DNA of 21,803 bases, from the IMG/VR virus record IMGVR_UViG_3300005747_001804, positions 1-21,803 of that record; one strand, given 5' to 3'. The translations under genes were made by a program, and so were the position numbers. The notes beneath the pieces are model-generated. The model made no database searches, was not told where the DNA came from, and saw nothing but the letters and a program-made list of their open reading frames with translations. The stretch comes from a virus. This document shows, in pieces, positions 7,718-15,243 of this stretch (its first letter is position 1; each line of letters begins with the position of its first letter).

Positions 7718-8120
7718 GAATGGTAAAATAACAAAAGGCTGGGGCTACGAAGTTATATGGGCTTCTAATGAACATTATTGTGGAAAATTCTTAGTCTTTA
7801 CAAAAAAAGATGCAAAATTTTCTATGCACTTTCATAAAAACAAAGACGAAACTTGGTTTGTTAACGACGGTGAATTCAAATTAAGGTACATAGATACAAA
7901 AACTGCAACACTTTACGAAAAACCTTTAAAGACCGGTGACACATGGCACAATCCTCCATTATTGCCACACCAATTAATTTGTACAACTGATACAGGCAGT
8001 GTAACAGAAGTTAGTACAATGGATGATCCGGATGACAACTACAGAGTTATTCCTGGCGATGGACAAAAGGCTCCTGTTAATCCTGCTGATCAGCAGAATA
8101 TAGCAAAAAAATTATTGTAA
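7701..8120 (+). CDS. Cupin-domain protein, sugar-isomerase-like
   Basis: A 139-residue single cupin barrel. Motif 1 is intact: His43-x-His45, Glu50 and Gly57 (MHFHKNKDETWFVNDG). Motif 2 is represented by GDTWHNPPLLPH with His90. These residues would bind one divalent metal. The opening KGWGYEVIWAS and the closing NYRVIPGD resemble type-II mannose-6-phosphate-isomerase-like cupins. The substrate is unknown. As the last gene of the heptose operon, a sugar-phosphate isomerisation is plausible, and it could in principle stand in for the missing sedoheptulose-7-phosphate isomerase step, but the sequence does not show this. The start is fixed by the 17-nt overlap with the epimerase gene. The gene ends 10 nt from a convergent stop at 8131. 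Confidence 0.75.
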   Translation: MSTHNKNGKITKGWGYEVIWASNEHYCGKFLVFTKKDAKFSMHFHKNKDETWFVNDGEFKLRYIDTKTATLYEKPLKTGDTWHNPPLLPHQLICTTDTGSVTEVSTMDDPDDNYRVIPGDGQKAPVNPADQQNIAKKLL

Positions 8121-8145
8121 AAGATTAAAATTATCTAATTTTTTT
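8105..8145. terminator. Possible bidirectional terminator: AT-only inverted repeat at a convergent junction
   Basis: AAAAAAATTA at 8105-8114 is perfectly complementary to TAATTTTTTT at 8136-8145, with a 21-nt loop between. On either strand the hairpin would be followed or flanked by a T-run, at the point where the cupin gene (stop 8120) and the small minus-strand gene (stop 8131) converge. The stem has no G or C, so it is a weak terminator at best. Confidence 0.35.
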
Positions 8146-8256
8146 ATTGATATAACGCACGGCAACGTATACTGCCAATCCTAACAAAATATACACACTA
8201 CCATCAAACCATGATATTTCATTCAATAAGTCTGCTGTAATAAAAGACAAATCCAT
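8131..8256 (-). CDS. Small single-pass membrane peptide (41 aa), function unknown
   Basis: An open frame of 41 codons directly follows the giant structural gene; its ATG (8254-8256) overlaps that gene's TAA as TAATG, the same coupling used around the 55-codon gene. The product has a short acidic N-terminus (MDLSFITADLLNEISWFDG), one hydrophobic helix at about residues 21-35 (VYILLGLAVYVAVRY) and a basic tail (INKKIR), an arrangement expected for an inner-membrane protein with the C-terminus in the cytoplasm. It is the last gene of a late structural operon, so a holin-like or other lysis or membrane accessory role is possible. One helix and no homology that I recognise leave this as a guess. 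Confidence 0.65.
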   Translation of the reverse strand: MDLSFITADLLNEISWFDGSVYILLGLAVYVAVRYINKKIR

Positions 8257-11200
8257 TACGCTTGTGCTTCAGACCAACGCAGTGTAACTGTTGCATTAAC
8301 ACCACCTGTACCACCAGTTCTGAAAATGTTAATTGCTAACACGTCAGGACCATTAGGGAACGTACCTCTGCCACCCAGTGTGGTGTTGGTCAATTCTTGG
8401 ATTGTGTTCAATGCAAGTGTTGATCTTTCTCCAGGCTGTGCAACAAATGAGAAAATACTTTGACCCGGTTGTGCATATGGAGGTTGACCAAATTTAAATG
8501 AAACAGCAGAACCACCTGATATTGTGCCACTGAATGATTGGTTAAATGTAACACGATAGTAGTTTGTAGTACCAAATGTTGTTACCGGTGCAATCGAAAC
8601 AATAGAAGAACCTGCTGGAAATTCTGTGCTGGTGTCTACATCAACTTCAGTACCAGTTGTGGCACCCAGTGCTAACCAAGATGCTTCTTGGAAGAATAGG
8701 TAGTTGGAGTTTGCAATATTTCCACCATAACTGAAGTCAACTGCTTGACCACCATTTATACCTGTGTGTCTCTGAGAGAAGTACACCAAGTAGTAGTTTC
8801 CTCTGTCCTGAATCTGTGTTACAGTTGTACCTGCTGGGAACTGTGAAGAAGTAACTTCCATACCAACTACGTGACCTTTGTTCTCCCAATCTGCTTGTAG
8901 GAAGTATGCATAGTTTCTGTTACCTCCCAAGTTAAACCAGTGATTTGATGTGGATGTCATTGCGTTTGTGGTTAATGCATTGGCTGTGGTCGAAACTGTA
9001 CCTGAGTTCCATACAACTGAACCACCTGGAGCAATTTGAGCAAATGATGGTTGACCACCTTGTGCAACTCCTGTTAAATCTGTCCAACCAATATCACTTG
9101 GATCAACTGGATAGTTTTGTGGATTTAGAATTCCGTTGATTACAATCTGACCTGCGGCTTGACCCGCTACTGGATCCTCTGTGGTAATTTCTAATCCATC
9201 CAATAACAATTGGGCTCTGTTCAACAAGTCTCTATCACCCAAATCACCAGTTAATGCGTTGGACACTGAAGGAGCCAATCTCAATAGGAACACTGTCTGT
9301 CTAGTAGTTGTGATGTCTAACCCTGTTGCAGAGTAACTGAACAAGTATCCTCTGTCTTCATCAAAGTTACCATCTGTAATAAATGCTGATCCCCAGTGTG
9401 ATATAATTGGTGATGACGTATTGGATATCAATACCACTCCGGTGTTTCTAAAGTGTTCTGAAGCAATACCAGCCGTGTAGTTTCTGGTGGCTCCTGAAGC
9501 AAAGTTTGTTAATTGTGCTCCACGAGTACAACCTGTCAATTTATCGTTTGCAACTCCTGTGAATGTGATAATTTCGTTGTCAACGTACACAGTACCACCT
9601 GTTGGTGGAAAGAAAGAAGCATCAATTAAAGGCAGTTCAGTTGCAGTAGCATTAACATTAGATTCTAGTTTTCCACTAGGTCCTTCGTTGGCCACTTCAT
9701 AACGCACAGGTTGGTTACCTGTTCTCATGAATGCTTCTGTGTTAACGTTTGAATTACGCATTCTGTGTGCGAAAACGAAATTACCATTTGCTCCTCTGGT
9801 CATAAAATCAATGAAACCTGCACCATACCATGAAAATTGTATCCCAATCATCTGCATCTTGCCTGGATCAAAATTGTATCCGCTTGGGCCTGTGCCATCA
9901 AGTTTGTCTAAATTGAACTCTGATTGTTTCGCTACTTTGTCTAATACCAAACAAGCCTTGACTCCTTCTGATCTATTAACACCTCTGTAATCCGGAGTCA
10001 CATACATTTCTGTGTTGGATGTAACTTGGTTTACCACGTGTGTCATACCTCTGATAACAATTCTGTCACCTGCTTTTACTTGTTCTCTAAATCTCGTATC
10101 GACACCTGATACTGTGTTTGAATCTGGAGTCACTGTCACAGTTCCTGTCATCTGTCTTGTTGATGTTCTTTGTACGAATGATAAATTTGTTCCATCATAC
10201 TGCCAGAAAATACCGTTTTGATCATCAAATGTTCCTGAACGCACAGTTGCTCCATTCCAATTGGACAATGATACTTGAGGTTGATCACCAAACTCTGCTA
10301 ATGTACCTCCCAAAGATTGAACTGCTAAAACTGTAAATTGTCTTTCACCTATTACACTTGCCACAGTGTAATAATTGTTGTATCCAGAAGTTTGAATACC
10401 GATCAATCTCACTCTAGCACCTACTTGTAAACCATGGTCTGTGTCATCGGTTGTCACTGTAATTGTTGAACCCACAGCAGTACCATCTGCTGTAACATTT
10501 AATAAGTCATAACTTGGTGCAAACAAGGCACCAGTTGTGTACATGATACCTTTACCTGATTGATATCTAATGTATTTTTTACTTTGACGTATTGCTTGTG
10601 ATCCGTGTTGTGGACCTCCAGTACCCAATTGTACACCACCATCAAATGGTCTGTGAACAAAGAATGAATCTGGTCTTACGTAAATAAATCCTTGCCATGC
10701 TGTATCTGTAATTGTGCCTGGAGCTCTCACTTGGTATCTTAATTGAGATTGACTTGGAATTGATGTTGCTAAAAACGGTCCTGATGCTAACAAGTGATTG
10801 TTACTACCATCATCTGATTGAATTGTAACTAAGAACGAATCTCCAGGCACAAGTCCGTGTGGAGTTTCAAAGTCAACTTGCATAGTTGCCAATGCGGCAT
10901 ATGTCAATGTTGTAGCACTTGGAATACTGTTGTTGGTTGGTTCAGAAACTGTTATACTTGAGTAAACTGATATTCCTGTTCCCGAAGCCGCTGTACCCGT
11001 GTGTGTATTTGCTAACACGTCACCATTTGTACCAATAGATTGTACTCTAACTGTGACATCATTTGCCGGAGATGATCCGCCTAAACTTTGTCCTTGTAGA
11101 GTCATTCTATCTCCAACAGCATAATTTGAACCGCTTGTTGATATTACTACTTCTGTGTAACTGGTTGACGAATCGTCTGTTGTGGATCTTGTTACGCTGA

Positions 11201-14200
11201 ATGTTGCTCCAACACCTTGTGGTTGTCTGTTTGAACCTGTAGCACCCAAAGTACTTGCACTACCTGAGTTGGCTGTGCCAGAAATAGATGCTCCTGTGAT
11301 GCCGCCTGTTGCATTTATACTTGTTACAGTGATTGTTGCATCGTTGTCTGGTGATATGCCAAATAATTCTGTACCCAGCACGGTAAATGTTTGATCTGAT
11401 CCGTAATCTTGTCCAGGATTGTTCACAACAATACTGTAAACTCCTGCATTCAAAGTTATATCAAATGATGCATTCTGTCCAGACAGATTGCTTACTGTTG
11501 CATTTGTAAATGTTTGTGTATTGACTGCTGTACCTGTAACTGTGAAAGTTGCTACACCACCACTGCCATCTATAGAATCAACATCAATTGTACAATCGTT
11601 TGCAGGAGATAATCCACCTAGTTCTGTTCCTGCAATTACAAACTGATCTGTAACGTTGTATCCTGTTCCTGCTGGAGCCACCACTGCACTGTACACTGTG
11701 CCTGTTCTAGTGATTTCAAAATTAGCACCTGCACCCGATCCGCCTGTGTAGGTAGGATTTTCGATTACTACCACAGCATCTGTGGCAGTGCCTGAGACAG
11801 TCACTGTGTTTATTGAAGAATCTCCGTTTACTGCTGTAACTTTTATTATAGCATCATTGGTTCCTGTTACACCACCTAGGTTAGAACCTTCAGCCTTGAT
11901 TTGATCACCAACTACAAAGCCCGATGTACCGCCTGTAGCCGCTGATCCGCTTGCTGTGAATGTGCTTATACCTCTTGTGCCTGTGATTGCTGTAATTTGA
12001 AGTGTTAAATCATTTGTCGGTGTTGCACCACCCAGTGAAGTTCCTGGAATAACAAGATTTTGACCAATACCATAATTTTGTCCAGCATTGTTTACTGTTA
12101 TTGTGTTGTATGTTGCACCTGATAATTCCACATTAAAACTAGCCCCATTACCAAGTAAGTTTGAACCTGTGTTTACAGCAAGAAATGATTTTGTGTTTGC
12201 CGCTGTACCAGTTGGAGTGATTGTTAAAACACCACCACCACCGTCTACAGAATCTATAGTGATTGTGAGATCGTTGGTGGAATCAACACCACCTAAAAAA
12301 CTTCCAAGCACAGTAATTGTTTCATTCTGTGCAAAATCTGAACCCAATCCGGTAACTGTTGCTGTGTATGTTGTGCCTTGTCTGGTTACTGAGAATGTAG
12401 CACCTGATCCTGCAACCGAATTTGTTGTGTAGTCGTTTATTCCTACAACATAACTTTCTAGTGCATCTGGACCTGTTCCAGAAGTTGTAAAGGTTGTAAT
12501 TGCACCACTCCCGTCTACACCTGTTACTCTCAAATAAAGATTATTATCTGTGTTACCAGCAAAGTTACCACCTGTAAATTCAACAACATCGTTTGCTAGA
12601 TATCCTGTACTTGCATCGTCACCCGAAAGTGTCACTGAATAAACATTATTTGTTAAAGTCACATCAATTACTAAACCTGCTCCTGATCCACCAGTCACTG
12701 TGCCTTCTACTGCTGTAAAACTTGGATCAAGCAGAGTAGCACTGTAGGCATTGTTTGTTTTTGTCACATCAAAAGTTCCACCTACTCCTGCTCCGTTGTT
12801 GTATGTTCCAGAAAGGTTTGTTTGTGTTCCTGAACCTGTAAATGCTTCACCATCTAATGATGTTGTCAAAACTTCTCCACCTGTATCTACAGATTCAACC
12901 GATATTGTTAAATCATTGGCAGGTGTTGCTCCGCCTATTAAATCTCCCGTGATCAAAATAGCATCACCAACTTCATAGTTTTCACCAGAGTTGGTAATTG
13001 TAATACTGTATATTCCCCCGTTGTTAAAAACATCACACACAAAATTCTGACCAGCAGGATTGACATTGAATCCTCCTACATTTGAATAGATTGTTCTATC
13101 TCCTATCAAGGTTTGTGATAATCCTGAGCTCAGTGTTAAAGTGTTTCCTGAAACATTTGTGATTGCAATTCCAAATCCATCACCTCTGTCTATCACACTG
13201 TTCTGTAAAATGCCTGCAGAATCAACCACGTTGATTTCAGTTGTACCCGCAGTGTAATCGCCTTCAACTTCAGGAGTTGCCAATGTGCTTCCTGTTCCTG
13301 TGACTGCTGTGATCTGTGTACCAGTTGCTACACCTGTTCCTGTTAAAGGTGATCCAATCTCTGGTAAATCTGCATCTTGGAATGGAATAATTGTTGTTCC
13401 TGATTGTGCTCCAATTGGAGTTATAAAATCTCCATTTGCACCATTAGATGCAACACTAAATGATGGTCTTCCAATTGTTGCTCCAGAATAAAATCCTGCT
13501 TTACGCAATTGTGTAAAGGTTGTGTGTATTTCTGATCCATTAACTGATCCTACTTTTGCTTTTGCGTAATATGTAAACTGTCTTGTTGTAGGAATTGTGT
13601 TCACAACAAATGAACCTTGTGCTCTACCTGTGCCTGGTATTCCATTAGTAAACCCGATAATTGTAAATGCATCACCAGGTTCGAAAGCATGCGGTCCAAC
13701 TGTATTCACGGTGATAAGTGACGAACCAATTCCTTCTGTTCCTGCAGAAGCATCAGTTAAAACTGTGTCTACATCTATATCCGTGCCTGGTATTTCATAA
13801 ATTGATGGATAACCTCTTTGAGTTCCAATTGCTTGCCACTTGGTTGGCTGAAGTCCATATTCAAAGTCAGCGTCAAGCATTGATTGAGCAGGTGCAACTC
13901 TCATTCTTTCAATTGCATCTGTTCCAAAGTCGTAAGGTCTGGTTCTAATCACTCCGTCTTCCACGAACATTTGAATAGAATCTGATTCAAGAAACGTACT
14001 GGTATCAAAGTTTAAGAACACAGTGCTAACTGTGTCGGTGTTTTGTAAAAAAGTTGGATAATCTGGATCTTGTTCTGTTTCGTATGAGATCTCTGCTCCA
14101 AGAGTTGCATCTGCAAAGTTGTACAACACTTTGTTTCTTGTTGTGTTTGTGATCAACAACACATCATCTAAACTTATTTTTCCTGGTGCTTTGATTGAAC

Positions 14201-15239
14201 TGATCTGATTTCTTTCTAAATCTGGAAGATTGTCTAATCCATTTGCGATTACATCTGTGATAATAAAAGTCAATGCAGTGATACGTGCAGATGTTCCTGC
14301 TTCACCTGGTGTTGTTCCCAAGTATTGTGTGGTAACAATTGGTGATTGTTTGGATACAACTTGCGTTCTTGTTAAAATGTAATTATTGATTACATCTCTA
14401 ATATAATTTTTTACTAATACTTCTGGTTGTCTGTCGCCGTCAATTTGTGGAGTAGATCCAATCCAATACTTTGATGCATTGAATCTCGATTCTTGATTAC
14501 CACCATATCTTAAATCATTTAAAAATCCATTAATATTATAAGCCATGTCTCTTTCACATTTTGCTGAATCATATGTGTAACCTGCAAATATATAAGAACT
14601 GCTGACCAAGGTTGGTAAATTTATAATTCCATTATCTAGTGTATTGATAAAACCATTTGCTAGTGTAGTAAATGTTGTTACTCCGTTTGCTTCTGCTGAT
14701 GCTCCTGAAGTGTCTTGTGATGTAATTCCTTGAAGACTACTGAATGCTGAGCCAGGTAAAATGTAGTTTATAATTAAATTTCTAGCATATTCAAAATAAG
14801 CAACTTCTGGTTCACCATCTCCATTAATTAATAATGATCCATCTTGGAAGTAAGTTTGTACAAATAAATTTGTGTTTTCATTTCCACCATATCTTAAATC
14901 TTTATTAAGTCCAGTTAACCAAGTATCAATAGTTGTCTCTAATTGTAAAGCGTCATATGTATAACCTGCAAAAGGTGGAACACTGGATGCTTTTTGTTGT
15001 GCAACGTATGCCGCTATTTCATCTTTGATGTATTCTATATTGTTTGTAAGTTTGTTTACTGCGTTTGGAAATTCATTTGCCGCTGAATCAGTTGCTACTC
15101 TTTCAGCAACATATCCTACTGACTCATCTTTTAAAAATTCTAAATTGTTTTGAATTAAATCATAAGCATTAGGATATAGATTTCCTGATTTAGGTATCCC
15201 TGGTTGAAATATATAATTTGTTACTTTACGTTTAGCCAT
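8256..15239 (-). CDS. Giant repeat-containing virion structural protein, probably tail fibre/adhesin (2327 aa)
   Basis: A very long Gly/Ser/Thr/Asn-rich protein with no signal peptide or enzyme motif that I can see. Residues 1-80 hold two copies of a helix pattern (YPNAYDLIQNNLEFLKDE and FPNAVNKLTNNIEYIKDE). Residues 90-343 hold two 128-residue repeats starting FAGYTYD and carrying DLRYGGN. Residues 430-560 have TRPYDFGTDAIERMRVAP and YPSIYEIPGTDIDVD, segments I associate with large structural proteins of T4-like marine phages. Residues 727-1420 are eight beta-rich repeats. Residues 1500-2000 contain HRPFDGGVQLGTGGPQHGSQ and FSWYGAGFIDFMTRG, again typical of these proteins. Residues 2109-2251 are a C-terminal duplication. 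The ATG has a strong AGGAG (15249-15253) inside the end of the 625-residue gene, 4 nt upstream of which lies the stop. Host recognition is inferred. The many Ser/Thr/Asn residues would suit glycosylation. Confidence 0.8.
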   Translation of the reverse strand: MAKRKVTNYIFQPGIPKSGNLYPNAYDLIQNNLEFLKDESVGYVAERVATDSAANEFPNAVNKLTNNIEYIKDEIAAYVAQQKASSVPPFAGYTYDALQLETTIDTWLTGLNKDLRYGGNENTNLFVQTYFQDGSLLINGDGEPEVAYFEYARNLIINYILPGSAFSSLQGITSQDTSGASAEANGVTTFTTLANGFINTLDNGIINLPTLVSSSYIFAGYTYDSAKCERDMAYNINGFLNDLRYGGNQESRFNASKYWIGSTPQIDGDRQPEVLVKNYIRDVINNYILTRTQVVSKQSPIVTTQYLGTTPGEAGTSARITALTFIITDVIANGLDNLPDLERNQISSIKAPGKISLDDVLLITNTTRNKVLYNFADATLGAEISYETEQDPDYPTFLQNTDTVSTVFLNFDTSTFLESDSIQMFVEDGVIRTRPYDFGTDAIERMRVAPAQSMLDADFEYGLQPTKWQAIGTQRGYPSIYEIPGTDIDVDTVLTDASAGTEGIGSSLITVNTVGPHAFEPGDAFTIIGFTNGIPGTGRAQGSFVVNTIPTTRQFTYYAKAKVGSVNGSEIHTTFTQLRKAGFYSGATIGRPSFSVASNGANGDFITPIGAQSGTTIIPFQDADLPEIGSPLTGTGVATGTQITAVTGTGSTLATPEVEGDYTAGTTEINVVDSAGILQNSVIDRGDGFGIAITNVSGNTLTLSSGLSQTLIGDRTIYSNVGGFNVNPAGQNFVCDVFNNGGIYSITITNSGENYEVGDAILITGDLIGGATPANDLTISVESVDTGGEVLTTSLDGEAFTGSGTQTNLSGTYNNGAGVGGTFDVTKTNNAYSATLLDPSFTAVEGTVTGGSGAGLVIDVTLTNNVYSVTLSGDDASTGYLANDVVEFTGGNFAGNTDNNLYLRVTGVDGSGAITTFTTSGTGPDALESYVVGINDYTTNSVAGSGATFSVTRQGTTYTATVTGLGSDFAQNETITVLGSFLGGVDSTNDLTITIDSVDGGGGVLTITPTGTAANTKSFLAVNTGSNLLGNGASFNVELSGATYNTITVNNAGQNYGIGQNLVIPGTSLGGATPTNDLTLQITAITGTRGISTFTASGSAATGGTSGFVVGDQIKAEGSNLGGVTGTNDAIIKVTAVNGDSSINTVTVSGTATDAVVVIENPTYTGGSGAGANFEITRTGTVYSAVVAPAGTGYNVTDQFVIAGTELGGLSPANDCTIDVDSIDGSGGVATFTVTGTAVNTQTFTNATVSNLSGQNASFDITLNAGVYSIVVNNPGQDYGSDQTFTVLGTELFGISPDNDATITVTSINATGGITGASISGTANSGSASTLGATGSNRQPQGVGATFSVTRSTTDDSSTSYTEVVISTSGSNYAVGDRMTLQGQSLGGSSPANDVTVRVQSIGTNGDVLANTHTGTAASGTGISVYSSITVSEPTNNSIPSATTLTYAALATMQVDFETPHGLVPGDSFLVTIQSDDGSNNHLLASGPFLATSIPSQSQLRYQVRAPGTITDTAWQGFIYVRPDSFFVHRPFDGGVQLGTGGPQHGSQAIRQSKKYIRYQSGKGIMYTTGALFAPSYDLLNVTADGTAVGSTITVTTDDTDHGLQVGARVRLIGIQTSGYNNYYTVASVIGERQFTVLAVQSLGGTLAEFGDQPQVSLSNWNGATVRSGTFDDQNGIFWQYDGTNLSFVQRTSTRQMTGTVTVTPDSNTVSGVDTRFREQVKAGDRIVIRGMTHVVNQVTSNTEMYVTPDYRGVNRSEGVKACLVLDKVAKQSEFNLDKLDGTGPSGYNFDPGKMQMIGIQFSWYGAGFIDFMTRGANGNFVFAHRMRNSNVNTEAFMRTGNQPVRYEVANEGPSGKLESNVNATATELPLIDASFFPPTGGTVYVDNEIITFTGVANDKLTGCTRGAQLTNFASGATRNYTAGIASEHFRNTGVVLISNTSSPIISHWGSAFITDGNFDEDRGYLFSYSATGLDITTTRQTVFLLRLAPSVSNALTGDLGDRDLLNRAQLLLDGLEITTEDPVAGQAAGQIVINGILNPQNYPVDPSDIGWTDLTGVAQGGQPSFAQIAPGGSVVWNSGTVSTTANALTTNAMTSTSNHWFNLGGNRNYAYFLQADWENKGHVVGMEVTSSQFPAGTTVTQIQDRGNYYLVYFSQRHTGINGGQAVDFSYGGNIANSNYLFFQEASWLALGATTGTEVDVDTSTEFPAGSSIVSIAPVTTFGTTNYYRVTFNQSFSGTISGGSAVSFKFGQPPYAQPGQSIFSFVAQPGERSTLALNTIQELTNTTLGGRGTFPNGPDVLAINIFRTGGTGGVNATVTLRWSEAQA
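8487..8915 (-). repeat. C-terminal duplication in the giant structural protein
   Basis: Two adjacent copies of a beta-rich unit of about 65-73 residues (residues about 2109-2173 and 2179-2251). Shared landmarks in order are NY-x-x-F-x-x-A-x-W, (Q/E)FPAG(T/S), NYY-V-F and an ending GG-x-A-V-x-F. They may be receptor-binding or trimer-tip domains; function is not shown. Confidence 0.65.
10980..13061 (-). repeat. Array of eight diverged ~85-95-residue beta repeats
   Basis: The part of the giant protein at residues 727-1420 repeats a unit of form G-x-G-A-x-F-x-V-T, Y-x-x-x-V, G-x-x-Y-x-x-G-D, LGG-x-x-P-x-ND, I-x-V-x-S-V-D-G-x-G. The LGG...ND landmark recurs at about residues 767, 890 (degenerate), 981, 1068, 1120, 1206, 1291 and 1385. 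Spacing is mostly 85-94 residues, with one 52-residue interval (a unit missing its first half) and one of about 123. The copies are diverged, so this is an old array. Confidence 0.75.
14211..14972 (-). repeat. Two 128-residue N-terminal repeats of the giant structural protein
   Basis: Residues 90-217 and 218-343 each open with FAGYTYD, continue to DLRYGGN after about 25 residues, then share a (N)GD-x-(E/Q)PEV segment, an (N/V)INNYIL-type helix and a closing NG-(I/L)-x-NLP segment. This module, often in multiple copies, is familiar from marine T4-like phage structural proteins. Confidence 0.7.
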
Positions 15240-15243
15240 TCTT

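Noticed and set aside
8945-13948. Several plus-strand open frames of 64-114 codons opposite the giant structural gene
   Set aside because: They are antisense shadows of a repeat-rich gene, with Pro/Val-rich low-complexity products, no ribosome-binding sites and no operon logic.
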